Positions 18,251-27,096 of a stretch of DNA of 64,000 nt are shown piece by piece; position 1 is the stretch's first letter; each line of letters starts with the position of its first letter. Under the pieces are notes generated by a model. The model had not been told where the DNA came from, did not search any database, and saw only the letters and a list, made by a program, of their open reading frames with translations. Position numbers and translations under genes: made by a program. This DNA is from Streptomyces panaciradicis (GTDB lineage Bacteria > Actinomycetota > Actinomycetes > Streptomycetales > Streptomycetaceae). Location: positions 24,402 to 88,401 of the forward strand of contig NZ_JAMGBF010000031.1 of NCBI RefSeq assembly GCF_023516615.1. The letters are read 5' to 3'.

Positions 18251-19255
18251 GTGCGCCGACGCTCCCTACTCATCGCCGTGCCCGCCGGATTCGCCACGCT
18301 CGCCGCGTGCGGCGACGGCGGCAAGTCCGACTCGGCCAAGGCCAGCGACAGCGCGTCGCCCTCCGCCTCGGCCACGTCCGCCGCGCCGCCGCCGAAGATC
18401 GTCGACGGTCCGCTGCCGGCGGTCACCGCGGGCACGAAGTTCGGTGAGAAGCCGACCGTGGCGAAGGGCAGCGGCGATCCGTCGAAGCAGCTCGCGGTGA
18501 AGACGCTCATCGCGGGCAGCGGCAAGACCGTCGCGGAGAACGACTACATCCAGGCCCACTACCTCGGCCAGATCTGGAACACGGCGAAGGTCTTCGACAA
18601 CTCCTACGACCGCAAGTCCCCGCTGCTCATCCAGCTGGCGCAGGGCAGCATCATCGACGGCTGGCGCTATGCCCTGGCCGGCAAGAAGGTCGGCAGCCGC
18701 GTCATGTTCTCGGTCCCGCCGACCTGGGGGTACGGCACGTCGGGCAATGCGCAGGCGGGCATCAAGGGCACCGACACGCTGGTGTTCGTCGCCGACATCC
18801 AGGACACGTTCAACGCGTCGAGCTCGGCGAAGGGCACGAACGTCGCGCAGAGCGACGCGAAACTGCCCAAGGTCGGCACCAACACCGACGGCAAGGCGCC
18901 CTCGATCGAGGTGCCCAAGGGCGCCGCGCCGACGACGCTGGTGTCGAAGTACGTCATCGAGGGCGACGGGGACGAGGTCAAGGCCGACAGCAGCGTCCTG
19001 GTGCAGTACAAGGGCGTGCTGTGGGACGGCGGCAAGGAGTTCGACTCGACGTACGGCCGCAAGGCGCTGATGTCGTTCTCGCTGCAGCAGGTCGTCAAGG
19101 GCTGGGCGCAGGGCCTGACCGGCAAGAAGGTGGGCAGCCGTGTCCTGATCGTGGTGCCGCCGAAGCTGGGTTACGGCGACAACCCGCCGCCCAACAGCGG
19201 CATCAAGAAGGACTCGGTGCTGGTCTTCTCGGTCGACATCCTCGCGAAGATGTAG
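18251..19255 (+). CDS. FKBP-type peptidyl-prolyl isomerase, lipoprotein with two FKBP domains
   Basis: A 334-residue exported prolyl isomerase. The N-terminus has an RRR cluster, a hydrophobic run and the lipobox LAAC (Cys about residue 20), so it should sit on the outer face of the membrane, possibly exported through Tat given the twin Arg. A Ser/Ala/Lys-rich linker leads to two FKBP domains (about 80-190 and 225-333), each with the V-x-Y/H-Y-x-G core and the GSR-V/I-L-VPP-GYG signature. The GTG at 18251 is the family start. It is followed 57 bp later by a single-domain cytosolic FKBP, so the two were probably expanded by duplication. Confidence 0.92.
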   Translation: MRRRSLLIAVPAGFATLAACGDGGKSDSAKASDSASPSASATSAAPPPKIVDGPLPAVTAGTKFGEKPTVAKGSGDPSKQLAVKTLIAGSGKTVAENDYIQAHYLGQIWNTAKVFDNSYDRKSPLLIQLAQGSIIDGWRYALAGKKVGSRVMFSVPPTWGYGTSGNAQAGIKGTDTLVFVADIQDTFNASSSAKGTNVAQSDAKLPKVGTNTDGKAPSIEVPKGAAPTTLVSKYVIEGDGDEVKADSSVLVQYKGVLWDGGKEFDSTYGRKALMSFSLQQVVKGWAQGLTGKKVGSRVLIVVPPKLGYGDNPPPNSGIKKDSVLVFSVDILAKM

Positions 19256-19312
19256 CGCCGTGAGGTGTAAGACTGTGCGTGTTGCCTTTCCGACAAGCAG
19301 GAGCTGAAAGAC

Positions 19313-19684
19313 GTGAGCATCGAGAAGCCCGAGATCGACTTCCCGGGCGGCGAGCCCCCGGCGGACCTCGAGATCAAGGACATCTGGGAGGGCGACGGCG
19401 CCGTTGCGCAGGCCGGGCAGACCGTCACCGTCCACTACGTGGGCGTGGCCTTCAGCACCGGTGAGGAGTTCGACGCCAGCTGGAACCGCGGCACCCCGTT
19501 CCGCTTCCCGCTGGGCGGCGGCCGCGTCATCAAGGGCTGGGACCAGGGTGTGCAAGGCATGAAGGTCGGCGGCCGCCGCCAGCTGACCATTCCGGCCCGC
19601 CTCGCCTACGGCAACCAGAGCCCGACCCCGGCGATCAAGCCGGGCGAGACGCTGATCTTCGTGGTCGACCTGCTCGGCGTCTGA
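19313..19684 (+). CDS. fkbP: Cytosolic FKBP-type peptidyl-prolyl isomerase
   Basis: A 123-residue single FKBP domain, the minimal FK506-binding prolyl isomerase length. It carries VTVHYVGVAF, DASW, GRVIKGWDQGVQGMKVGG and RLAYGNQSP, which include the aromatic residues of the ligand pocket (Y, F, W, Y). No signal peptide. The GTG start follows GGAGCTGAAAG. It forms a small transcription unit with the upstream lipoprotein FKBP. Confidence 0.93.
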   Translation: MSIEKPEIDFPGGEPPADLEIKDIWEGDGAVAQAGQTVTVHYVGVAFSTGEEFDASWNRGTPFRFPLGGGRVIKGWDQGVQGMKVGGRRQLTIPARLAYGNQSPTPAIKPGETLIFVVDLLGV

Positions 19685-19773
19685 TCGTCGTACCGCGTTC
19701 GGTCGCGGTCGTACGGGATCGGTTCACGGTCGGTTCGTCGTGCGACGGCCGACCGGACCCGATCACCTGGGGT

Positions 19774-19793
19774 CCATGCCTGCCCGGGCATGG
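19774..19793 (+). terminator. Short hairpin after the FKBP gene
   Basis: A 7-bp stem (CCATGCC/GGCATGG) with six-base loop, followed by gccctcggctttt. It lies between fkbP and the WYL regulator genes and is a moderate terminator candidate. Confidence 0.5.
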
Positions 19794-19869
19794 GCCCTCG
19801 GCTTTTGCCGCGCCACTTCGGGGCGGTACGGTCAACGTCGTCAAGGACCATAGGGAGGCGAAGGGCGTC

Positions 19870-20823
19870 GTGGCCATTGCCAAGGCCGAGCGGCTGATGA
19901 ACCTGGCGCTGTGTCTGCTCGGGACGCGGCGGCCGCTCAGCAAGCGCGAGCTGCGTGAGTCCATCGAGGCGTACCTTGAGGCCAGCTCGGAGGACGCCTT
20001 CAGCCGGATGTTCGAGCGCGACAAGGACGATCTGCGCGAACTGGGCCTGGTCATCGAGACGGTGGAGAACCTCGACGGCGAGGTCGGCTACCTGGCCCGC
20101 CGTGACAGCAACCGTCTGCCCCCCGTCACCCTGGACGCCGAGGAGGCCGCCGCGCTGGGCCTGGCCGCCAAGGTCTGGCAGCAGGCCCGGCTCGCCGGTG
20201 CGGCCAGCGGCGCCCTGCAGAAGCTGCGCGCGGCCGGGCTGCCCGAGGACTTCGACCCGTACGAGGCGCATGGCGCCCTGGAGCCGCGCATCCCGGTGCA
20301 CGAGGCCGCGTTCGAGCCGCTGATGCTGGCCTGCCGCGACCGGCGTCCCGTCGTCTTCGACTACCGCAAGGCCAACGCCGCCCGCCCCGAGCCCCGGCAT
20401 GTGGAGCCGTGGGCGCTGGAGTGCTGGCGCGGCCACTGGTACCTGGCCGGTTTCGACCGCGACCGGGGTGCCGAGCGGGTGTTCAGGCTGTCGCGGATCA
20501 CCGGCAAGGTCCGCAGCCGCGGCGGCCGGTTCACCGTCGAGATCCCGGACGTCGTCACCGTCCGTGAGACAGTCGCGAGCTGGGCGGGGGAGACCGCGGA
20601 CCGTTCCGCGCTGATCCGGCTGCGCTCGGGCGCGGGGTACCCCCTTCGGGCGAAAGCCACCTCGGTGCGGGAACTCGGCGACGGGTGGGACGAGTTGGAG
20701 ATTCCGTACGGGCACGGGCTGGATGCCTGGCTGGTGGAGTTCGGGCCGGACGTGGTGGTGCTGGAGCCGGCCGAGCTGCGCGCGGACGTGGTGGACCGGC
20801 TGCGTGCCGTGGCCAAGGGCTGA
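19870..20823 (+). CDS. pafB: WYL-domain transcriptional regulator PafB
   Basis: A 317-residue regulator with an N-terminal winged helix (KAERLMNLALCLLGTRRPLSKREL), a WYL domain near residues 150-215 (RPVVFDYR, then ECWRGHWYLAGFDRD) and the C-terminal WCX extension. In mycobacteria PafBC controls the RecA-independent DNA-damage response; the name comes from its place beside pafA, not from a role in pupylation. Here five genes-worth of sequence separates it from pafA. The GTG start follows AGGGAGGCGAAGGG. pafC follows after 19 bp. Confidence 0.93.
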   Translation: MAIAKAERLMNLALCLLGTRRPLSKRELRESIEAYLEASSEDAFSRMFERDKDDLRELGLVIETVENLDGEVGYLARRDSNRLPPVTLDAEEAAALGLAAKVWQQARLAGAASGALQKLRAAGLPEDFDPYEAHGALEPRIPVHEAAFEPLMLACRDRRPVVFDYRKANAARPEPRHVEPWALECWRGHWYLAGFDRDRGAERVFRLSRITGKVRSRGGRFTVEIPDVVTVRETVASWAGETADRSALIRLRSGAGYPLRAKATSVRELGDGWDELEIPYGHGLDAWLVEFGPDVVVLEPAELRADVVDRLRAVAKG

Positions 20824-20842
20824 GGGGGAGCGGAGCGAAGCA

Positions 20843-21838
20843 GTGGCAGGCAAACCGGTCAGGCCCGTGAACGCCATCGACCAGACCCGGCGGATGCTCT
20901 CCCTGGTGACGTATCTCAAGGAGCGCCCCGGAGCCCGGGTCGAGGACGTCGCGCGCGCCTTCGGCATCAGCGAGGACGAGCTGGTCTCCGACCTCGACGT
21001 GCTGCCCATGTGCGGCACCAGCTTCCGGGGCGGTGACCTGCTCGACATCGACACCGACGGCGAGCGCATCTGGTGGCACAACCCCGACGACGTCGCCGAG
21101 CCGCTGCGGCTGGCCGCCGACGAGGCGACCGCGCTGCTGGTGGCGGCCCGTGCGGTGGCGACGCTGCCCGGGCTGCGCGAGGGCGACCGGCAGGCCCTGC
21201 TGCGGGCCACCGCCAAGGTGGAGACGGCGGCGGGCGAGGCGGCCGGCGCCAGCTCCCGGCTGTCGGTGACCTTTGAGTCGGAGGGCGGGGTCTTCGCCGA
21301 CGTCGACCGGGCCATCTCCGAGCGGCGCCGGCTGTGGATCCGCTACTACTCGCCGGCCCGCGACGAGGTCACCGAGCGGGAGATCGACCCGATCCGCCTG
21401 GTCAGCGTCGGGCACACGTACGTGGAGGCGTGGTGCCGTCGTTCCGAGGCGCGCCGCACCTTCCGGCTGGACCGGGTCGCCGAGATCAAGATTCTCGACG
21501 AGCCGTCCGCGCCGCCCGAGGTGGAGCTGCGGGATCTGTCCGAGGCGCTGGTGCAGCCGGCCGCCGAGGACCCGGAGGTCGTCATCGAGGTCGGTCCGGG
21601 CGGCCGCTGGGTCGCCGAGTACTACCCGCACGACAGCGCGGATGAGCTTGCGGACGGCGGGCTGCGTATCACTCTGCGGACCCCCGATCCGGCGTCGCTG
21701 CGGCGGCTGGCTCTGCGGCTCGGGCGCGACGGCCGGATCGTGTCGCCGCCCGACCTCGCGGACAGCGCCCGTCACGCGGCCCGCGAGGCGCTGCTGGCGT
21801 ACGACGGGGTGGGGGCGGCGCACGACAGCCGGGAGTGA
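20843..21838 (+). CDS. pafC: WYL-domain transcriptional regulator PafC
   Basis: A 331-residue partner of PafB with the same plan: HTH (NAIDQTRRMLSLVTYLKERPGARVEDVARAFG), WYL domain (residues about 155-220, LWIRYYSPARDEVTEREIDPIRL) and WCX domain. PafB and PafC act as a heterodimer-like pair that binds DNA-damage promoters. The GTG at 20843 follows GGGGAGCGGAGCGAAG; a second GTG at 20867 gives VNAIDQT and cannot be excluded. The frame is open further upstream only as a shadow of pafB. Confidence 0.92.
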   Translation: MAGKPVRPVNAIDQTRRMLSLVTYLKERPGARVEDVARAFGISEDELVSDLDVLPMCGTSFRGGDLLDIDTDGERIWWHNPDDVAEPLRLAADEATALLVAARAVATLPGLREGDRQALLRATAKVETAAGEAAGASSRLSVTFESEGGVFADVDRAISERRRLWIRYYSPARDEVTEREIDPIRLVSVGHTYVEAWCRRSEARRTFRLDRVAEIKILDEPSAPPEVELRDLSEALVQPAAEDPEVVIEVGPGGRWVAEYYPHDSADELADGGLRITLRTPDPASLRRLALRLGRDGRIVSPPDLADSARHAAREALLAYDGVGAAHDSRE

Positions 21839-21967
21839 CCTCTCGGGGACGCGCCGGTGTCCGGGGGGACGCGGGCGCGCGGGGGGCCGACGGGTGAGCC
21901 CGGCCGCCGTTGTGGCAGCGGCCGTGTCGCCCCGAGGCGTTCGACCACAGGAAGGGGAGCAGGAGCT

Positions 21968-22258
21968 TTGAGCGAGTCGTCGGTGTCTGAGGTGCAGGGC
22001 ATGTCGGTGGCGGCGGCCTTCGCCGGGATGAGAAGCGTGTCGGTGGTGATGTTCAGGGCGGGCTGCCCGGACTGCCGGAGCAGCTTCGAGCTCGCCGCGG
22101 GCGCCCTGCGGCTCGCCATCGGCGCCACCAGCCGCAGCACCTTCTACTCCTTCACCTGCCCCGACTGCGGCGCCTCGGTCCGCAAGCCGGCCGGGGAGCG
22201 GATCGTGGAGCTGCTGACCGGCGGCGGCGTGCGGACCCTGCGGCTGCACACCCCTTAG
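21968..22258 (+). CDS. Small CPxC zinc-binding hypothetical protein
   Basis: A 96-residue protein with two CPDC motifs (RAGCPDCRSSFEL and FTCPDCGASVRKP), forming one four-Cys zinc ribbon at about residues 35-75. The TTG start at 21968 is chosen because AGGAG lies five bases upstream; other starts lie inside the pafC 3' region. It is 129 bp after pafC and 20 bp before the next small gene. The conserved position next to pafBC and tatA in Streptomyces suggests a housekeeping role, but no function is known to me. Confidence 0.7.
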   Translation: MSESSVSEVQGMSVAAAFAGMRSVSVVMFRAGCPDCRSSFELAAGALRLAIGATSRSTFYSFTCPDCGASVRKPAGERIVELLTGGGVRTLRLHTP

Positions 22259-22278
22259 GAAGGTCTAGGCTCGACGTC

Positions 22279-22473
22279 ATGTTCTGGCCGATGTTCGCGG
22301 TAGCTGTGGGTTTCCTGGGTCTCGCGGTGCTCGGGGTGTTCGCCGTGCGGGTGTTCCTGGAGGCGCAGCGGCTGGGGCGGCAGGTCAGCGACTCCGCACG
22401 CCGTATCAACCGGGCCGCGGAGGACCTGGAGCGGGCCGCCGTGAGCACCGCCCGCGCTGTGGATTCCCTGTGA
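22279..22473 (+). CDS. Small single-helix membrane protein
   Basis: A 64-residue protein: one N-terminal membrane helix (WPMFAVAVGFLGLAVLGVFAV), then an amphipathic helix rich in Arg and Ala (RLGRQVSDSARRINRAAEDLERA). This architecture is like a TatA/B core without the Gly hinge or a DUF948-type protein. It lies just upstream of the tatA promoter region. Function unknown. Confidence 0.7.
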   Translation: MFWPMFAVAVGFLGLAVLGVFAVRVFLEAQRLGRQVSDSARRINRAAEDLERAAVSTARAVDSL

Positions 22474-22666
22474 GTGGCGCTGTGGCGAAGGTGTGAGTCC
22501 TGCGCCGCAGGCGTTTTGGGTCACTTCGGCCTGTCACCCGGCCCGCACTGGCGGGTACGCTCAAGGTCGCGGACCGGAGAACGAGGCCCGGGCCGCGGAC
22601 GGGAGTACGCACGGGGATTGCCTCACGTTCACCCCCGAGCGTTACGATCGCTGCCAGCACGATCGA

Positions 22667-22693
22667 TCGGACAAGTGTCCGACCGGTCGGACA
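22667..22693. promoter_or_regulatory. Three TCGGACA half-sites upstream of tatA
   Basis: TCGGACA occurs at 22667-22673 (forward), as TGTCCGA at 22676-22682 (reverse) and again forward at 22687-22693. The last two form an 18-bp perfect palindrome (22676-22693) and the first two a 7-2-7 palindrome. The cluster ends 41 bp before the tatA start and probably overlaps its promoter, so it looks like a cooperative operator for an unidentified regulator. Confidence 0.55.
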
Positions 22694-22734
22694 GCATCCC
22701 ACCCCCAGCCGCCTCGGTGAGAAGGTAAAGACTT

Positions 22735-23022
22735 ATGTTCGGAAGGCTCGGCGCCCCCGAGATCATTCTCATCCTCGTCGTCGTCATCCTGCTGTTCGGC
22801 GCGAAGAAGCTTCCCGACATGGCGCGCTCGCTCGGCAAGTCCGCCCGCATCCTCAAGAGCGAGGCGAAGGCGATGAAGGAAGAGGGCAGCGGCACGGCCA
22901 CGCCGGCCGGCCCGCCGAACAACGGTGAGCAGCCCCCCGCCCAGCGCACCATCCAGGCCGCCCCCGGTGACGTGACCAGCTCGCGTCCGGTCACCGAGCC
23001 GACGGACACCACCAAGGCCTGA
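22735..23022 (+). CDS. tatA: Sec-independent protein translocase TatA
   Basis: A 95-residue TatA: a short N-terminus, one membrane helix ([22 protein letters not shown], with the conserved FG-x-x-K/R-LP hinge), an amphipathic helix (residues about 24-48) and an unstructured Pro/Thr tail. TatA oligomers form the translocation element for folded twin-Arg proteins. The ATG follows GAGAAGGT. tatC follows after 47 bp, the usual actinobacterial pair. Confidence 0.95.
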   Translation: MFGRLGAPEIILILVVVILLFGAKKLPDMARSLGKSARILKSEAKAMKEEGSGTATPAGPPNNGEQPPAQRTIQAAPGDVTSSRPVTEPTDTTKA

Positions 23023-23069
23023 TGCAGGGCCGGACGCCTCCGGCCTGCCGCACGAGATGAGGACGTGGG

Positions 23070-24020
23070 TTGCCCAAGTCTGCCCGCAAGCAGGAGAAGG
23101 ATCCCGAGGGGCGGATGCCCCTTGCGGACCACCTTCGTGAGCTCCGCAACCGGCTCGCGAAGGCCATGCTGGCCATCGTCGTCGTGACGATCGTCGCCGC
23201 CTTCTTCTACAACGACATCATCAACTTCCTCACCAAGCCGGTCCTCGACTCGGTCGGGTGCGGGGAGACTTTCGAGCAGCTGGCGAAGTCGAAGTCCAGC
23301 TCTCACCCGTGCGCACAGATCACGATCAACGGTCTGCTCGCGCCGTTCACGCTGGCTCTCCAGGTCTCCCTGATGGCCGGCGTGGTGTTCGCCTCGCCGG
23401 TCTGGCTGTACCAGCTCTGGGCCTTCGTCGCGCCTGGTCTGCACCGGCACGAGAGGAAGTACGCTTACGCGTTCGTGGGCACCGGCGCGCCGCTCTTCTT
23501 CGCAGGCGCGTTCTTCGCGTACAAGGTGCTGCCGACCACCGCGAAGGTGCTCATCGACTTCACCCCGCACGGCGTGAGCAACCTGCTGCCGCTCGACGAC
23601 CTGCTGCAGCTCGTCACACGCATGGTGATCGTTTTCGGCCTCTCCTTCGAGCTGCCGCTGCTGCTGATCATGTTGAACCTCACCGGGGTGCTCAGCGGCA
23701 CGAGGATGCTCGGCTGGTGGCGCGGCATGATCATGGGCATCACGGTCTTCGCGGCCGTCGCCACGCCCAGCACGGACCCGCTGTCGATGCTGGCGCTGGC
23801 CGGGCCGATCTGGGTGCTGTACTTCGGTGCGGTCGCGTTCTCGCTCTTCAACGACCGCCGCAAGCGCCGCCGCGAGGAGGCCGGGCCCGCCGACGACGAG
23901 GCCTCCGACCTCGACCTCACCCCCGAGGACATCGGCGAGGTGGAGGTCGTCTCCGCCACCCGCGCCCTGCCCGAGCAGGCGAGCACGGACCGGGTCAACG
24001 GCTACGACGACGTGACCTGA
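23070..24020 (+). CDS. tatC: Sec-independent protein translocase TatC
   Basis: A 316-residue TatC, the signal-peptide receptor of the Tat translocase, with six membrane helices. The N-terminal MPLADHLRELRNRL is the twin-Arg-recognition segment, and SPVWLYQLWAFVAPGLHRHERKY is the conserved cytosolic loop. The last 70 residues are an acidic cytosolic tail common in Streptomyces. The TTG at 23070 is preceded by GATGAGGACG and is the only start that gives the short charged N-terminus. A strong terminator follows. Confidence 0.95.
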   Translation: MPKSARKQEKDPEGRMPLADHLRELRNRLAKAMLAIVVVTIVAAFFYNDIINFLTKPVLDSVGCGETFEQLAKSKSSSHPCAQITINGLLAPFTLALQVSLMAGVVFASPVWLYQLWAFVAPGLHRHERKYAYAFVGTGAPLFFAGAFFAYKVLPTTAKVLIDFTPHGVSNLLPLDDLLQLVTRMVIVFGLSFELPLLLIMLNLTGVLSGTRMLGWWRGMIMGITVFAAVATPSTDPLSMLALAGPIWVLYFGAVAFSLFNDRRKRRREEAGPADDEASDLDLTPEDIGEVEVVSATRALPEQASTDRVNGYDDVT

Positions 24021-24039
24021 GCGAAGCGTCCGCACGCTA

Positions 24040-24079
24040 CGAGAGGTGTCCGAGTCCTCCGGGACCCGGGCACCTCTCG
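24040..24079 (+). terminator. Hairpin terminator after tatC
   Basis: A 9-bp perfect stem (CGAGAGGTG at 24040-24048 and complement at 24071-24079) with further pairing inside, followed by gtgttt. It lies 19 bp after tatC. Confidence 0.75.
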
Positions 24080-24150
24080 GTGTTTGACGGCCGGGGTTCC
24101 GGATAATGATCGTCCTGTTGTCAGTGGGGCCCGGTACGCTCGAAAGCACG

Positions 24151-26970
24151 ATGACAGAGGACCTCTCACCGGCCGAGCGGTATGCGGCTGCCCGTAGGCG
24201 CGCTGCCGAGCAGGCCACCGCGCTCGCCTCCTTCCGCGAGATGTACGACTTCGGCCTGGACCCCTTCCAGATCGAGGCCTGCCAGGCACTCGAATCGGGC
24301 AAGGGGGTGCTGGTCGCCGCGCCCACCGGTTCGGGCAAGACGATCGTGGGCGAGTTCGCCGTCCACCTGGCCCTGCTGCAGGGCAAGAAGTGCTTCTACA
24401 CCACGCCCATCAAGGCGCTGTCGAACCAGAAGTACGCCGATCTCTGCCGCCGCTACGGAGCGGCGAAGGTCGGCCTGCTCACCGGCGACAACAGCGTCAA
24501 CTCCGAGGCGCCGGTGGTCGTGATGACCACCGAGGTGCTGCGGAACATGCTGTACGCGGGCTCGCAGACCCTCCTGGGGCTCGGATACGTGGTCATGGAC
24601 GAGGTGCACTACCTCTCCGACCGCTTCCGGGGAGCGGTGTGGGAAGAGGTGATCATCCACCTTCCCGAGTCCGTGACCCTGGTGTCCCTGTCGGCGACCG
24701 TCTCCAATGCGGAGGAGTTCGGCGACTGGCTCGACACCGTCCGCGGCGACACCGAGGTGATCGTCTCCGAGCACCGGCCCGTGCCGCTGTTCCAGCACGT
24801 GCTCGCCGGACGCCGGATGTACGACCTGTTCGAGGAGGGCGAGGGCAGCAGGAAGGCCGTCAACCCGGACCTCACCCGGCTCGCCCGGATGGAGGCCAGC
24901 CGGCCGTCCTACCAGGACCGCAGGCGTGGGCGCGCCATGCGTGAGGCCGACCGGGAGCGGGAGCGGCGGCAGCGATCCCGGGTGTGGACGCCCGGGCGGC
25001 CCGAGGTCATCGAGCGGCTCGACGCCGAGGGCCTGCTGCCCGCCATCACCTTCATCTTCAGCCGCGCCGCCTGCGAGGCGGCCGTCCAGCAGTGCCTGTA
25101 CGCCGGACTGCGGCTCAACGACGACGAGGCCCGCGAGCGGGTGCGGGCGCTCGTGGAGGAGCGCACGGCGTCCATTCCCTCCGAGGACCTCCACGTCCTG
25201 GGCTACTACGAATGGCTGGAAGGCCTCGAGCGCGGTATCGCGGCCCATCACGCGGGCATGCTGCCGACGTTCAAGGAGGTCGTCGAGGAGCTGTTCGTAC
25301 GCGGCCTGGTGAAGGCCGTGTTCGCGACCGAGACGCTCGCGCTCGGCATCAACATGCCCGCCCGCTCGGTGGTGTTGGAGAAGCTCGTCAAGTGGAACGG
25401 CGAGCAGCACGCCGACATCACGCCCGGTGAGTACACCCAGTTGACGGGGCGTGCCGGCCGGCGCGGCATCGATGTCGAGGGACATGCCGTGGTGCTGTGG
25501 CAGCGCGGGATGAGCCCCGAGCACCTCGCGGGGCTCGCGGGCACGCGTACGTATCCGCTGCGCTCCAGCTTCAAGCCGTCGTACAACATGGCGGTCAACC
25601 TCGTGGAGCAGTTCGGGCGGCACCGCTCGCGCGAGCTGCTGGAGACGTCGTTCGCGCAGTTCCAGGCCGACAAGTCGGTCGTCGGGATCTCGCGGCAGGT
25701 GCAGCGCAACGAGGAGGGGCTGGAGGGCTACAAGGCCTCCATGACCTGCCACCTCGGCGACTTCGACGAGTACGCCCGGCTGCGCCGCGAACTGAAGGAC
25801 CGCGAGACGGAGCTGTCCCGGCAGGGGGCGGCACAGCGTCGCGCGGAGGCCGCGGTGGCGCTGGAGAAGCTCAAGCCGGGCGACGTCATCCACGTGCCGA
25901 CGGGCAAGTACGCGGGACTGGCCCTGGTGCTGGACCCGGGGCTGCCCGCCGGGCGGTCCAACGGGCACCGCGGCTTCGAGCACCACGACGGGCCGCGGCC
26001 GCTGGTGCTGACCGCCGAGCGGCAGGTCAAGCGACTGGCCTCGATCGACTTCCCGGTGCCCGTCGAGGCGTTGGAGCGGATGCGGATCCCCAAGTCCTTC
26101 AACCCCCGCTCGCCGCAGTCGCGTCGGGACCTGGCCTCCGCGCTGCGCACCAAGGCCGGGCACATCCCGCCGGAGCGGGCCCGCAAGAAGCGGTCCCAGG
26201 CCGCCGACGACCGCGAGATCGCGCGCTTGCGGACCGCGATCCGGGCGCATCCGTGCCACGGGTGCAGCGACCGTGAGGACCACGCCCGTTGGGCCGAGCG
26301 CTACCACCGGCTGCTGCGGGACACCTCGCAGCTGGAGCGGCGCATCGAGGGACGCACGAACACCATCGCGCGGACCTTCGACCGGATCGTCGCCCTGCTG
26401 ACCGAGCTGGACTACCTGCGGGCCGACGAGGTCACCGAGCACGGCAAGCGGCTCGCCCGGCTCTACGGCGAACTGGACCTGCTGGCCAGCGAATGTCTGC
26501 GCGCCGGGGTCTGGGAAGGCCTCGCCCCCGCCGAACTGGCCGCCTGCGTCTCGGCGTTGGTGTACGAGGCGCGGGTCGGCGACGACGCGATGGCGCCGAA
26601 GCTGCCGTCCGGCAAGGCCAAGGCCGCGCTGGGCGAGATGGTGCGGATCTGGGGGCGGCTGGACGCCCTGGAGGAGGAGTTCCGGATCACGCAGACCGAG
26701 GGGGTCGGGCAGCGGGAGCCGGACCTCGGGTTCGCCTGGGCCGCGTACATGTGGGCCTCGGGCAAGGGGCTGGACGAGGTGCTGCGGGAGGCGGAGATGC
26801 CCGCCGGCGACTTCGTACGGTGGTGCAAGCAGGTGATCGACGTGCTCGGGCAGATCTCGGCGGCCGCTCCCGTCTCCGGCGGCGAGGCGTCCTCCACGGT
26901 CGCGAAGAACGCCCGCAAGGCCGTCGACCTGCTGCTGCGCGGTGTCGTCGCCTACTCGTCGGTGGGGTGA
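24151..26970 (+). CDS. Ski2-like DEAD/DExH-box RNA helicase (HelY type)
   Basis: A 939-residue superfamily 2 helicase of the Ski2/Mtr4/HelY group. Walker A is AAPTGSGKT (56-64), the DEVH box is at 150-153, SAT (LVSLSAT) follows, and QLTGRAGRRGIDVEG is motif VI. The C-terminal half holds the DSHCT-type domain of exosome-associated RNA helicases. Bacterial members are thought to act in RNA turnover. The ATG at 24151 is preferred over 24106, which would add a hydrophobic 15 residues lacking family similarity. The gene follows tatC in the S. coelicolor order and ends at an imperfect hairpin. Confidence 0.92.
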   Translation: MTEDLSPAERYAAARRRAAEQATALASFREMYDFGLDPFQIEACQALESGKGVLVAAPTGSGKTIVGEFAVHLALLQGKKCFYTTPIKALSNQKYADLCRRYGAAKVGLLTGDNSVNSEAPVVVMTTEVLRNMLYAGSQTLLGLGYVVMDEVHYLSDRFRGAVWEEVIIHLPESVTLVSLSATVSNAEEFGDWLDTVRGDTEVIVSEHRPVPLFQHVLAGRRMYDLFEEGEGSRKAVNPDLTRLARMEASRPSYQDRRRGRAMREADRERERRQRSRVWTPGRPEVIERLDAEGLLPAITFIFSRAACEAAVQQCLYAGLRLNDDEARERVRALVEERTASIPSEDLHVLGYYEWLEGLERGIAAHHAGMLPTFKEVVEELFVRGLVKAVFATETLALGINMPARSVVLEKLVKWNGEQHADITPGEYTQLTGRAGRRGIDVEGHAVVLWQRGMSPEHLAGLAGTRTYPLRSSFKPSYNMAVNLVEQFGRHRSRELLETSFAQFQADKSVVGISRQVQRNEEGLEGYKASMTCHLGDFDEYARLRRELKDRETELSRQGAAQRRAEAAVALEKLKPGDVIHVPTGKYAGLALVLDPGLPAGRSNGHRGFEHHDGPRPLVLTAERQVKRLASIDFPVPVEALERMRIPKSFNPRSPQSRRDLASALRTKAGHIPPERARKKRSQAADDREIARLRTAIRAHPCHGCSDREDHARWAERYHRLLRDTSQLERRIEGRTNTIARTFDRIVALLTELDYLRADEVTEHGKRLARLYGELDLLASECLRAGVWEGLAPAELAACVSALVYEARVGDDAMAPKLPSGKAKAALGEMVRIWGRLDALEEEFRITQTEGVGQREPDLGFAWAAYMWASGKGLDEVLREAEMPAGDFVRWCKQVIDVLGQISAAAPVSGGEASSTVAKNARKAVDLLLRGVVAYSSVG

Positions 26971-26992
26971 CCGGCACGGCGGCGTGAGGGAT

Positions 26993-27019
26993 CACGGCCC
27001 CGGCGTGGGCCGGGCCGTG
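26993..27019 (+). terminator. Imperfect hairpin after the helicase gene
   Basis: CACGGCCCCGGC pairs with GCCGGGCCGTG, one bulged C, five-base loop. It lies 22 bp after the helicase stop and just before the first 19-bp dyad. Confidence 0.5.
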
Positions 27020-27021
27020 GT

Positions 27022-27040
27022 CTCACCTGCTGAGGGTGAG
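27022..27040. promoter_or_regulatory. 19-bp dyad, copy 1 (CTCACC-N7-GGTGAG)
   Basis: Perfect 6-bp arms CTCACC and GGTGAG with spacer TGCTGAG. Its centre is 66 bp before the DUF6325-like gene at 27097. It is one of five copies found only in intergenic DNA between 27 and 35 kb. Confidence 0.6.
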
Positions 27041-27096
27041 GCGCGCCCGCGCCCGGACGGTGCTTGATGAAGCCGGGCGGGGAAGGGAGCGACGCC

